From positions 186,001-250,000 of the forward strand of contig NZ_JANADO010000002.1 in NCBI RefSeq assembly GCF_024199845.1: a DNA stretch of 64,000 nt, written 5' to 3'. Under the pieces are notes generated by a model, which was not told where the DNA came from, searched no databases, and saw only the letters and a list, made by a program, of their open reading frames with translations. The position numbers and the translations under genes were made by a program. Every line of letters begins with the position of its first letter. The first letter of the stretch is position 1. The stretch is from Bradyrhizobium sp. CCGB12 (GTDB lineage: Bacteria; Pseudomonadota; Alphaproteobacteria; Rhizobiales; Xanthobacteraceae). This document shows positions 52,831 through 60,185 of the stretch, piece after piece.

Positions 52831-53145
52831 ATGGCAGTGCGCGATATGGCGTATGTCGAAATGAGGGAGGCATTGATCTTCATGTATGGATCGGAACGCG
52901 GAGATCACGTCGCAGCGGCGCTGACCGGCGCGTCGGATTGGAGGCGGCCCATGAAATTCATCGTGGACGAAGCCGGCGAAATCATCGCCCAAGCAACGGA
53001 TGACCATACTCTAATTGGCGGCCACCACCGCCTTGCAGTGGCGGCGAGTCTCGGTAGAAGACTATTCTGGCGAGATACCGGCGAACCTGTAAGGCTTGAT
53101 AACTTCTTCAAGCATTATGGAAGTTCTCTTCGGCATACGGCCTGA
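52831..53145 (+). CDS. Hypothetical protein (104 aa)
   Basis: MAVRDMAYVEMREALIFMYG and then RPMKFIVDEAGEIIAQATDD HTLIGGHHRLAVAASLGRRL. G-G-H-H-R-L-A-V-A recalls the ParB-like nuclease motif only faintly. The start is uncertain (ATG 52831 or ATG 52861). The frame is open and protein-like. Confidence 0.45.
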   Translation: MAVRDMAYVEMREALIFMYGSERGDHVAAALTGASDWRRPMKFIVDEAGEIIAQATDDHTLIGGHHRLAVAASLGRRLFWRDTGEPVRLDNFFKHYGSSLRHTA

Positions 53146-53187
53146 GCCGCCGAAGGGAAGACGCGTCACCAAGGTCGGATCACGGCA

Positions 53188-53448
53188 ATGTTGAACTGGA
53201 TGGTTCTGGCGCTGGAAAGCAATCGCGTAATCGGGCTGCGGATTGCGAAGCTGATGCGCGGCGGCAAAGCTGCCCAACGTGAAGCCCACCGCATGGTCAG
53301 TGAAAAAATGGCCGCGGCGGCGAAGGCCAGTACCAGTCTGGTGGCTGGCGCTTCCGGCGACAAGATTGTTGAGCAATATCGAAGAAAGGTGGCGGCAAAC
53401 GTCAAACGACTCAGTCGGAAGCGAACGCGCAAACGAAAACCGCACTGA
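53188..53448 (+). CDS. Small basic hypothetical protein (86 aa)
   Basis: MLNWMVLALESNRVIGLRIA KLMRGGKAAQREAHRMVSEK, then MAAAAKASTSLVAGASGDKI VEQYRRKVAANVKRLSRKRT. The E-x-x-x-M-V-x-E-K-x-x-A-x-x-x-A and A-G-A-S-G-D-x-I-V pattern is common beside phasin genes in Bradyrhizobium; the phasin here is convergent, with a shared hairpin between them. Function unknown. Confidence 0.65.
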   Translation: MLNWMVLALESNRVIGLRIAKLMRGGKAAQREAHRMVSEKMAAAAKASTSLVAGASGDKIVEQYRRKVAANVKRLSRKRTRKRKPH

Positions 53449-53465
53449 ATTCGCCGGGGCGGCAA

Positions 53466-53491
53466 GAGCGGCTTGCCTGCCTGAGCCGCTC
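53466..53491. terminator. Bidirectional terminator hairpin
   Basis: GAGCGGCT (53466-53473), 10-base loop, AGCCGCTC (53484-53491), between two convergent genes. Confidence 0.6.
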
Positions 53492-53517
53492 CTCGTCCGT
53501 TGAACCGGTCCGCCCGC

Positions 53518-54105
53518 TTAGCGTGAGATCTGAGCCATCGTTTGTTTAATCTGCTTTCCGGTATCGTCGGCCATTTTGAGCGACATGTCGGCGATACGAC
53601 GGCTGCTTTCCAGAGCAGTCTCCACGGTCTCCCGCACCATGTCAGTCTGCACCGCTGCAAAGTCCTGTGGAGTTCGGCACGTCCACAACCTGTTCATGTG
53701 GTCGATGTGCTTCTCAAATTGTTGCCGAACCATCTGAAGGTACTCTTGGGACATTCCCCCCATCACTTTGGCGGCGGCTGTGCCACTGTAAAGGAGCGTC
53801 TGCGCGTTGCGAGCTGACCGTTCAGTTGCCGCCGTTGCCTTTTGCGCATCTTCCGCAGATAAGCCAAGCGTGCGACCAAACTGCTCGCTAGACCGTCCCA
53901 TCACCGAGGTCGCCGCTTCGAGGCTGGAGCGCCAGGTTTGCTGTAACGTCTCAACATTTTGCTTGAGCATATCAGCGCTCGCCCGTGCCACTTCCTCTCC
54001 GGCTTCAGCCGCTGCTTGCCCGATGCGCGTAGTCTGCTCTCCCGTACGGCGGGATGCGTCTTCCATGCTTTGTGTCGATCTCTCTTCCGGACGCGGGTTG
54101 GCCAT
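53518..54105 (-). CDS. Phasin-family protein
   Basis: 195 residues from ATG 54105 (MANPRPEERSTQSMEDASRR). Almost wholly helical, with the phasin pattern LKQNVETLQQTWRSSLEAAT, RSARNAQTLLYSGTAAAKVM GGMSQEYLQMVRQQFEKHID and EAAETALESSRRIAD-like end. Phasins coat polyhydroxyalkanoate granules; members of this acidic, Gln-rich subgroup are also found as stress proteins. An exact EcfG promoter lies upstream, consistent with the latter. Confidence 0.8.
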   Translation of the reverse strand: MANPRPEERSTQSMEDASRRTGEQTTRIGQAAAEAGEEVARASADMLKQNVETLQQTWRSSLEAATSVMGRSSEQFGRTLGLSAEDAQKATAATERSARNAQTLLYSGTAAAKVMGGMSQEYLQMVRQQFEKHIDHMNRLWTCRTPQDFAAVQTDMVRETVETALESSRRIADMSLKMADDTGKQIKQTMAQISR

Positions 54106-54157
54106 CTTTAGTTCTCCGATGATTGAGTCGGTGACTGCCCTCAGCCTATTGTGCAGA

Positions 54158-54182
54158 AACGCAATCCCGATAAGGCCGTTCC
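54158..54182 (-). promoter_or_regulatory. EcfG-type general-stress promoter
   Basis: On the minus strand GGAAC (54182-54178), 16 bases, CGTT (54161-54158): an exact consensus match, 52 bases before the phasin start. Confidence 0.7.
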
Positions 54183-54195
54183 TGCGGCTACCCAT

Positions 54196-54507
54196 TCTTT
54201 CCGCTTAGCCGATGTCACTAGGAACTATAAGCGAGATGTCTACTGCAGCTCGTTCCCGCCGCAACGTTGTAGTGCTCAAGGATACTGAGCAGAAGGCTGT
54301 CGCTGGCTACTCTATCGTGAGCGGACGAAACCGACCGTGCGGCGGTCGTGAGACAGGTCAGCATACTTGATCACGGACAAGCCGGTTTCACCGAGAAGTA
54401 ACATCAACAACGAAGCGATGATGGCGAGGAAAACGCGTCGCTTGATCGAGTATCCCGTGTCCCGGCTCGATAACCAAAGACTACGTGACCCTGACCCTCG
54501 CGATTAC
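54196..54507. other. Intergenic, nothing recognised
   Basis: No family resemblance or clear signal found. Confidence 0.4.
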
Positions 54508-54738
54508 TCAGGGGGTCGAGACAATAACGTTGGCAGATACGCGCAGCACTTCACCACGGGCGTCGCGAACCTTGACGGCCTTCAGGCCGTGCTGATCTTT
54601 GACGCCAGCATCAATAATCATTTGTCCTAGCGCCTCGATGGCCAACCGCCGGGCGGCCGCGACATCAGGCAGGTCGTTCCCGTCCTCATCCGTATGATCC
54701 TCGTTGCCGTCATAGAGATCAAAATGAAAGATCGTCAT
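54508..54738 (-). CDS. DUF6894 family protein (76 aa)
   Basis: MTIFHFDLYDGNEDHTDEDG NDLPDVAAARRLAIEALGQM, then KDQHGLKAVKVRDARGEVLR VSANVIVSTP. It has F-D-L-x-D-G and D-x-D-G-x-x-L as in the other two DUF6894 genes here but is only distantly related to them. ATG 54738 fits the family start. Intact; function unknown. Confidence 0.72.
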   Translation of the reverse strand: MTIFHFDLYDGNEDHTDEDGNDLPDVAAARRLAIEALGQMIIDAGVKDQHGLKAVKVRDARGEVLRVSANVIVSTP

Positions 54739-54862
54739 ACCGGGAAAAACCAGCAAGCATGCGGCAGGTTCCGGCATCGCCATTTCGCGCCTGTCCAAAG
54801 GCAGGCGAGTCCGCTCACGACGCGCCATGTCTGCTTGCCGATTACCTCATCAGGATCAGACA

Positions 54863-54896
54863 GCAAAAAGCCCCCGGGATCGGACCGGAGGCCTTC
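54863..54896 (-). terminator. Rho-independent terminator
   Basis: On the minus strand AAGGCCTCCGGTCC, GAT, CCCGGGGGCTTTTTGCT: a GC-rich imperfect stem followed by five T, 34 bases after the small basic protein's stop. Confidence 0.7.
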
Positions 54897-54929
54897 TGAT
54901 TCACTGGGGTACATCCGCCCGAGTGAACA

Positions 54930-55118
54930 TCAATGCGACTCTCGAAGCTGCCGTTCCAGGCTTATGGCTTCTTCCGCGCTGCGGACCTTCTTTAAAAGCT
55001 TGTCCTTCTCACCGCCGCTGGGCATCGCCTCAGCTTGCTTCCTTATATCGTCAGTGAACTGAGCCAACCGATCTTCGAGAGAAGTCGCTTGCTTGAACCG
55101 CCTGCGCTTCAATCCCAT
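54930..55118 (-). CDS. Small basic protein (62 aa)
   Basis: MGLKRRRFKQATSLEDRLAQ FTDDIRKQAEAMPSGGEKDK, ending LLKKVRSAEEAISLERQLRE SH. Begins with a K-R-R-R-F-K-Q patch, then a helical hairpin with the break P-S-G-G. A broken relative is at 29255-29457. Conserved in Bradyrhizobium as far as I recall; function unknown. Confidence 0.65.
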   Translation of the reverse strand: MGLKRRRFKQATSLEDRLAQFTDDIRKQAEAMPSGGEKDKLLKKVRSAEEAISLERQLRESH

Positions 55119-55290
55119 CGCGTCATCCTTGTTGACGAACGAGGCTAGAGGCTTTGGCTACAAGCGCCCATTACAAAAGTTAACGCGGACAAACCGTCGC
55201 ACTAGCCGGCGCGCCTGACTCATACAACGCCACCAAACCGACATTCGAAAGGCGCGGCGTCTGCCCCTCAATAGCACAAAGCAAGTCTTT

Positions 55291-55316
55291 GGAACGAGCC
55301 CGCCACCTTCAATGTT
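55291..55316 (+). promoter_or_regulatory. Possible EcfG-type promoter
   Basis: GGAAC at 55291-55295, 17 bases, TGTT at 55313-55316. Spacing is one longer than the other sites here. 34 bases before ATG 55351. Confidence 0.4.
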
Positions 55317-55350
55317 CCGCTGACAGCAGGACAGAGAAAGGAGGCGTGTT

Positions 55351-55566
55351 ATGTTGCCATGTGGCTACCTTCCGCCATGCCCGCAGTGCAAGGCTTGGCC
55401 GATGGCCCTCACGGGCCCAGTCGATTTTACTTTCCGCATGGAGTTTCGTTGCCCGCGCTGCTCACGTCGTGAGGTCTTTGACCTGCGCACCTCGAAGGAA
55501 CCGGCTCATTGGCCGCCGAAGCCGGGTGGCTTCAAGAGCATCAGCCGCTACCGCGTGGGGGCGTGA
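55351..55566 (+). CDS. Small zinc-ribbon protein (71 aa)
   Basis: MLPCGYLPPCPQCKAWPMAL and RMEFRCPRCSRREVFDLRTS give two C-P-x-C knuckles 20 residues apart, a rubredoxin-like or zinc-ribbon site. AAAGGAGGCG is an excellent ribosome binding site. Probably a small nucleic-acid or protein-binding factor. Confidence 0.65.
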   Translation: MLPCGYLPPCPQCKAWPMALTGPVDFTFRMEFRCPRCSRREVFDLRTSKEPAHWPPKPGGFKSISRYRVGA

Positions 55567-55629
55567 GGCGAACCGGTTTGCACTGCTCGAACCGGCGAAA
55601 TGCTTTGGCGTGCCGATTAGCACCGTATA

Positions 55630-55942
55630 TCAAAAGTGCGCCTCGCATTGGCAGCGATGAATATTGTGGCGCCTCCGAGAGTTCGGCGTCGGCGCCCCCC
55701 GAACTTGGGCAACCGCGTCGACCACGTCAGAGGTTGCGGCGCGTGAGCAACCTTCGCCCGAATTGAAGCAAACGATACGTACGGGATAGGTGTACTCGCC
55801 GGAAAGGATGTTGGCGATCACCGGTTCCAGATCTGTTTCCGCCTCGTCGGTCAGCGCAGCCGGCACGCGCGCCGAAGTCCTCAAGCACTAAGTAGATGTT
55901 CCGGTCGTGGCGGTCAGTTGGGACGAGCGAGGCAATGGACAC
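55630..55942 (-). pseudogene. Conserved hypothetical protein, frameshifted
   Basis: From GTG 55942: VSIASLVPTDRHDRNIYLVL EDFGAR, then in another frame ARVPAALTDEAETDLEPVIA NILSGEYTYPVRIVCFNSGE GCSRAATSDVVDAVA. D-R-x-x-Y-L-V-L-x-D-F-G and P-x-R-I-V-x-F-N-x-x-E-G-x-S-R are the signature of an ~85-residue family I associate with Bradyrhizobium. One frameshift near 55865. Confidence 0.55.
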
Positions 55943-56256
55943 ATACGCTTACTCCGGCACAACGTGGCGGAGCGACGGCCCGGCCTCGGCATTGGAGTGC
56001 TGAGGAGATCCGGCGGGGCCGCTCCACCGGCTCGGGCGGCGAGCCAGCGCCGATTCAAGTTCAGCTCCGGGCCCTGAGTTCCATAGTGAGTCCTGATCAG
56101 CGAAATTCAACATGACGGCAGGGAAGTCTAGCGCCTTGCGTCGTGAGAGCGATCTGAGATTACGGGCCGAGCCGCTTCTCAGGGCGACCCGCGACAGGAA
56201 CCGTACGTGCGAAGAAGAATTTTATTGGCATCTTCTTCCCTAGCTGGGGAAATACC

Positions 56257-56439
56257 ATGCGATACGTTGCGTATGTAGTCGATCCATCCGGCGTCGCTCG
56301 CGAGGTTTATGAAATCGATAGTCCGACCGACGAAGAAGCGAAACAGCGAGCAGAAAAATTTCTGGACGCTCATCCTGGCGTTGAGGTATGGGCCGGTCCT
56401 CGCAGGGTTGTCCGGTTAGTGCGTGAGAACTCGGACTGA
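56257..56439 (+). CDS. Small hypothetical protein (60 aa)
   Basis: MRYVAYVVDPSGVAREVYEI DSPTDEEAKQRAEKFLDAHP, ending GVEVWAGPRRVVRLVRENSD. A short beta-alpha-beta protein; the frameshifted relative is at 45849-46018. The start has GGGGAAATACC upstream. Intact; function unknown. Confidence 0.65.
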   Translation: MRYVAYVVDPSGVAREVYEIDSPTDEEAKQRAEKFLDAHPGVEVWAGPRRVVRLVRENSD

Positions 56440-57150
56440 AACTATTTTTCGCGATCGCTAACGATCCCTTTCGGGGAGTGGGAGGCGAGCAGGGACGCCG
56501 TTCAATTCAGAACGAAGCCTCAGCCGCTGTCTGGACTGCTAAGGCCAAGTCAGTGCTTGCGCTCTGTTACCCAGGCAAGGCTAACGAGATGCAGTCTTAG
56601 CTCCTGGGCGGCTGTAGCACTTTGTCGACAGAGTAGGGCGCCTTGTCTGAGTGCGAACGGCCCCGGGCATCTCCAGGGCTGGGCCGAGACACGCCGGGAC
56701 CGCTCGACGCATCAGACTCAACGCGGCGCCGCCATTTGGCAGTCGCGTCGATGGCTCCTGGCGGAGTCTCAAATGATGCAGCATTCAAAATTTAATGAGC
56801 GCAGTCTCTTGGGAGGCCCTTGACGAAGGAGCCTTAGCCGCTGTCTGGGACCGCCGGGGCTTCAACCAAGATTGACCACCTGTTTTCGGCGGATGTATAG
56901 ATCATGCCCGAAGCCCCCACGTTCCTAATTAGCCTTCAGCGCAAAAGGAACGACCCCAGGCCTGGACCAGAGACCCAGGGCTGGGGCCGCTCGGGCTATG
57001 GACTGGATAGCCTTGCGCCTAAGCGCATGCTGATCAAAGTCATTCGGGGGCAACTGTTCCAAGCACCGGACGTGAATAGTTGATAACCGAAGGAAGTCAG
57101 GAACGTTCGGCCGGCGGTTAGCTTGTGTTATTCTATCCGAGAGCTGTGCC
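56440..57150. other. No recognised gene; contains hairpin element
   Basis: Apart from the inverted-repeat element at 56951-56989 I see no feature. A minus-strand frame (56925-57152) runs through the hairpin and is probably not a gene. Confidence 0.35.
56951..56989 (-). repeat. Inverted-repeat element, copy 2
   Basis: CGACCCCAG (56951-56959), 21 bases, CTGGGGCCG (56981-56989): the reverse complement of the element at 27592-27630. One arm differs by a change that keeps pairing as G-U, and an additional inner CCTGG/CCAGG stem appears. In minus orientation it is followed by TTCCTTTTGC, as in a terminator. Confidence 0.6.
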
Positions 57151-57321
57151 ATGCTGCGATTTGGTCCCCGATCCGCTCAGCCTGCACCCGTTCAATTCCA
57201 CACCTGCGAGCACTGCGGCGGACCTTTGAGCCGCGTCGAGAGCTTCTTCAATGCACGCTCAGACAAGCCAGTGCGCATCTACAAGTGCGCCGATTGCCAT
57301 AAGCTCACGTGGGATGATTGA
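57151..57321 (+). CDS. Small zinc-ribbon protein (56 aa)
   Basis: MLRFGPRSAQPAPVQFHTCE HCGGPLSRVESFFNARSDKP, ending VRIYKCADCHKLTWDD. Two C-x-x-C knuckles (CEHC, CADC) 30 residues apart form a treble-clef or ribbon zinc site. The frame is clean. It heads a run of four small genes on the plus strand. Confidence 0.65.
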   Translation: MLRFGPRSAQPAPVQFHTCEHCGGPLSRVESFFNARSDKPVRIYKCADCHKLTWDD

Positions 57322-57409
57322 ACCCGCCGCGATGAGAGACCACCTCGGAACAACTTGGACTGAATGTACATTAATCAACATGAACGGACCAATTCAAGGG
57401 ATTGGCGTC

Positions 57410-57628
57410 ATGGGAATCGAGCGCACCTTCACACCCAGGTACTTCCGCAATAAGGCGGAAGAGTTCCGGACCAAAGCCGACAACTGCGAGCATAGCGAAA
57501 GCAAGCAATCGCTGCGGAACGTCGCCAAGAGCTATGACGAATTGGCCCGGCGAGCTGAGCAAGTCCGTACCTCCAAGATGCTGCAGAATAATCTTGATAG
57601 GAACGGCGCCGTCGTTGAACGCACATGA
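57410..57628 (+). CDS. Small helical protein (72 aa)
   Basis: MGIERTFTPRYFRNKAEEFR TKADNCEHSESKQSLRNVAK, then SYDELARRAEQVRTSKMLQN and a short tail. The pattern Y-x-R-x-K-A-E-E-x-R-x-x-A...L-x-x-x-A-x-x-Y-D-x-L-A places it in the multi-copy helical-hairpin family. A frameshifted copy is at 31194. ATG 57380 is a possible earlier start. Its stop overlaps the next start (ATGATG). Confidence 0.65.
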   Translation: MGIERTFTPRYFRNKAEEFRTKADNCEHSESKQSLRNVAKSYDELARRAEQVRTSKMLQNNLDRNGAVVERT

Positions 57629-57786
57629 TGACGCCTGCGGAATACCTGGAGAGGGCCGAACATTTTTACGGGTTGGCCAACGCAGCGAGAGATCCTGTCT
57701 CCCGATCTCAGCTCGAAGCTCTGGCCAGTAGCTACTATGTCCTCGCCAAAAGCACCGCCGTCCTGTCATTCGGGCAAGACCCTTGA
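57625..57786 (+). CDS. Small helical protein (53 aa), shortened by a late frameshift
   Basis: MMTPAEYLERAEHFYGLANA ARDPVSRSQLEALASSYYVL, ending AKSTAVLSFGQDP. The same family as the preceding gene, with which it overlaps. In another frame the DNA continues SGKTLEELESRRKK to a TAA (57812) that abuts a trailer hairpin. So the original protein was about eight residues longer, and a late indel changed its end. Confidence 0.6.
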   Translation: MMTPAEYLERAEHFYGLANAARDPVSRSQLEALASSYYVLAKSTAVLSFGQDP

Positions 57787-57811
57787 GGAACTCGAATCCC
57801 GCCGTAAGAAG

Positions 57812-57835
57812 TAAGGCCGCCGCGTTGGCGGCGTC
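57812..57835 (+). terminator. GGCCGCC-type trailer hairpin
   Basis: GCCGCC (57817-57822), GCGTT, GGCGGC is a perfect stem, starting immediately after TAA 57812-57814. Confidence 0.55.
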
Positions 57836-57928
57836 TCAGGCCGGCGGGCCTGTTCCTCTCGCCCATGCAAAATTTTCCCAGCGGCACTTTTGAACTGAAC
57901 AGTGGCCTGATTTGCTCTAGGCTTTGTC

Positions 57929-58144
57929 ATGGACCGCACTATGCAGCTGCGCCACCTAGAAGAGGCCGAGCAACACATCGCCCAGGGCGAGCGTCACATT
58001 GCAGAGCAGGAACAGCGGATCGCGCGCCTCATCCGACTGGGTGCAGATACGGCCGAAGCTCAGAGGCTTCTAAATAACTTCTTCGCCAGCCAGATGCTGC
58101 ACCTTGAGCACCGCGAACGAATCCTGAAAGAGCTAAAACAGTAA
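57929..58144 (+). CDS. Small His/Glu-rich helical protein (71 aa)
   Basis: MDRTMQLRHLEEAEQHIAQG ERHIAEQEQRIARLIRLGAD and TAEAQRLLNNFFASQMLHLE HRERILKELKQ. Two long amphipathic helices with a G-A-D turn. The repeated H-I-A-x-G/Q-E suggests a coiled coil. A frameshifted copy lies at 30068-30269. ATG 57941 is an alternative start. Function unknown. Confidence 0.68.
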   Translation: MDRTMQLRHLEEAEQHIAQGERHIAEQEQRIARLIRLGADTAEAQRLLNNFFASQMLHLEHRERILKELKQ

Positions 58145-58162
58145 GGCCGCCTCAGCTGGCCT
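58142..58162 (+). terminator. GGCCGCC-type trailer hairpin
   Basis: AGGCC (58144-58148) and GGCCT (58158-58162) enclose GCCTCAGCT and begin within the TAA stop. CCTTCC follows. Confidence 0.55.
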
Positions 58163-58178
58163 CCTTCCGAATCTACGA

Positions 58179-58248
58179 TAGCAACTTGTCCGCGAATAGT
58201 TCATTGTCCGCTCACCACCGGCCGAGGCCCTGCCGTAGGCGTCGGTGG
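58179..58248 (+). promoter_or_regulatory. Structured leader, copy 3 (5' half) with its upstream block
   Basis: 58179-58209 is identical over 31 bases to 30556-30586. 58210-58248 contains the first stem-loop (CACCGGCCGAGG to GTCGGTGG). The second stem-loop with the ribosome binding site and the gene are missing: the sequence is cut at about 58249 by the metallo-hydrolase relic on the other strand. Confidence 0.5.
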
Positions 58249-58251
58249 GCA

Positions 58252-58437
58252 GCGGCCCCTCGGTCACGATTGTTGCTTCAAAATCGCCGATCTTGAAGCG
58301 ATAGAACGGGGAGCCTGGGTGCCGAGCTTCGGGGCCTTGGCGAACGCTGGGCTGAGCGAGCCGAGAGCGCCATCGTTCCAACTGCAGAGGCTCCGATCAG
58401 CAAGTTGCGGCGTGATACCGCATCGTATCTGGCCATG
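58252..58437 (-). pseudogene. Metallo-beta-lactamase-fold hydrolase, N-terminal fragment
   Basis: MARYDAVSRRNLLIGASAVG TMALSA is a twin-arginine signal (S-R-R-N-L-L). After a frameshift, GSPFYRFKIGDFEATIVTEG PLP is the first strand pair of an MBL-fold enzyme. It ends at a junction with the structured leader. Nothing of the metal site remains. Confidence 0.55.
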
Positions 58438-59559
58438 TGCTTCCTCCTTTTCGTCGCATCATTGACGCTTATGCGCGAGCGAACGCTACCGCAGCCTGGG
58501 CCGCGCTTCGAACAGAAAATCGCGAAATTTGGATTGAGGTCCGGTCGCCCTGAGCATGCTGACGATGCCTGTCCTCGCAAAAGCCGTTCCGAATGGCGAA
58601 ATGCCTCGACCTCGGCTATGCGCGGGTACGGCTAGTCTGCAATCGGATAACCAAACCGACCGAGGGTTCGTTGGATTCCCTTTGTGGGTCAAACTGAGAA
58701 GAAATTCAGTGCGAGCATATGTTTTCCGTTTCGCCCTCGAACTCGGACATTCCTCGATGCAATCAGCATGTCTCAAACGGGCCAATTGCGGAAGTGATGC
58801 GACTCCGTGATCTAGCACGCGGTGAACCTCTGCTGCTTGATAGCCAGACGACTAGTCCGTGAACGATTGACCTTGGGGCACGAAAGGTCCTTGTAGTCGA
58901 TCACAAGCCCACTGCAATCCGTTCATGAAGGCACGCACAGTGCCAAACTTACGATTCTGCGACGCAGCCCACACCACCTACCAGAGCCACTTTGATTTTT
59001 TCCCATCGGGGCTGAATGCATGCTCGATGCTGTTCATCGCAGTCTCGTTTAGAATGAGACCAACTGGCAACGCTAGGTCAATACTTAGTTCGAGGTCGTC
59101 GCACTCAACGTCGGAATATGAGGTCTCTGAGGTTGCGTTCCATAATACTGCGTCCGAAAGAAGAATTCACCACGCCGAGCGAAAGCGCGGCAAGGGGCGG
59201 AAATGGCTTTTGCTCAGGCACAGACAGACTCCCAGCGCCAACCTGCTCCGCAAACGGTTGTCACACATTAAGCAGGACCGTGACGCCTGACGCAGTCGGG
59301 TAACAGGCTGTGTCAGTCGCTTTCGACTGACCTCTCAGTCAGCCCGCGCCCAGGTTCGTTTGCGGCATCTCTCCAGCAACGTCGGATACATTTCCGGCAG
59401 CATTTACCCAGCCAATTGGCCCATGTTCTCAGCCTCGCCGACTCTTTCACTCCCAGCGCACTGCCTAGCTCGCTGGGTTCTTTAACTTGCGCTAGCTCTT
59501 CGATGGCCACTGCGGTAGGCCGCGTCGACCCGACACCACGCCCGATCGCCATCTACAGC
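58438..59559. other. Long stretch without a recognised gene
   Basis: Open frames on both strands show no family resemblance. A CCTTTGTGGGTCAAACTGAG segment near 58680 resembles a scattered intergenic repeat type of Bradyrhizobium. Confidence 0.35.
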
Positions 59560-59718
59560 CGCTCGCCATGTTGAATGCACGATGTCGGCGGAAAGGACTG
59601 TTGCTGTGAGGGGGCACGAGCGCGGGAACACGATTGTCGGTCGGGTGCGGTTCTCGACGTCTTTTCGGCCGCGCACGATCAGCGCGGCCCATGGCTGTCT
59701 GCCGCTAGTGATCTTCAT
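59560..59718 (-). pseudogene. ASCH-domain protein remnant
   Basis: MKITSGRQPWAALIVRGRKD VENRTRPT, then frame changes with only scattered similarity. R-Q-P-W-A-x-L-I-x-x-G-x-K-D-x-E-N-R is the ASCH (RNA-binding) signature. Only the N-terminal third is readable. Confidence 0.55.
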
Positions 59719-60185
59719 CGCGATCAGAGTAGCGGCGGCTCGCTCAAAGCAAACGGAAAAGCCTCGCTCGAAGAAAATCCGCATCGTCGGAAGGTGTTCG
59801 CCACGGATTGCTGAGGTCAGGAGGCGCAACTCAGCCACTAGCTTGTCCACTCAGGGCGATCATCGCGTGAGAATAGTGGCGGGTCGGCACGCGAGCCAAC
59901 CGCTGGGGCTTGCAGGCCGGAATAGAGAGAGCCCAAAAAAACTGGCGCTGCCAGACGGAGTTGAACTCAGATAGTTTTTCAGTCCGGCGATCTTTTTTGT
60001 GTGGCACTCCCGAGGAACGCTACAGCAAGGATCACTACGTCTGATGGTTGATATCCATGTCGGAGATGCCGTTGCTAAAGCAATCTAAGCGTACCGAAGG
60101 CATGGTCCAACGTATGGACCATGGGATTGCATGGCTAGCCCGCTCTGCTGGTGCTACTATTAGGAATGTTGCCACGCGCTGCGCG
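59719..60185. other. Intergenic, nothing recognised
   Basis: No family resemblance or strong hairpin. Confidence 0.35.

Noticed and set aside
59118..59303. Short plus-strand frames near 59 kb as a transposase tail
   Set aside because: Rich in Arg and Ser but without any DDE or IS-family motif.
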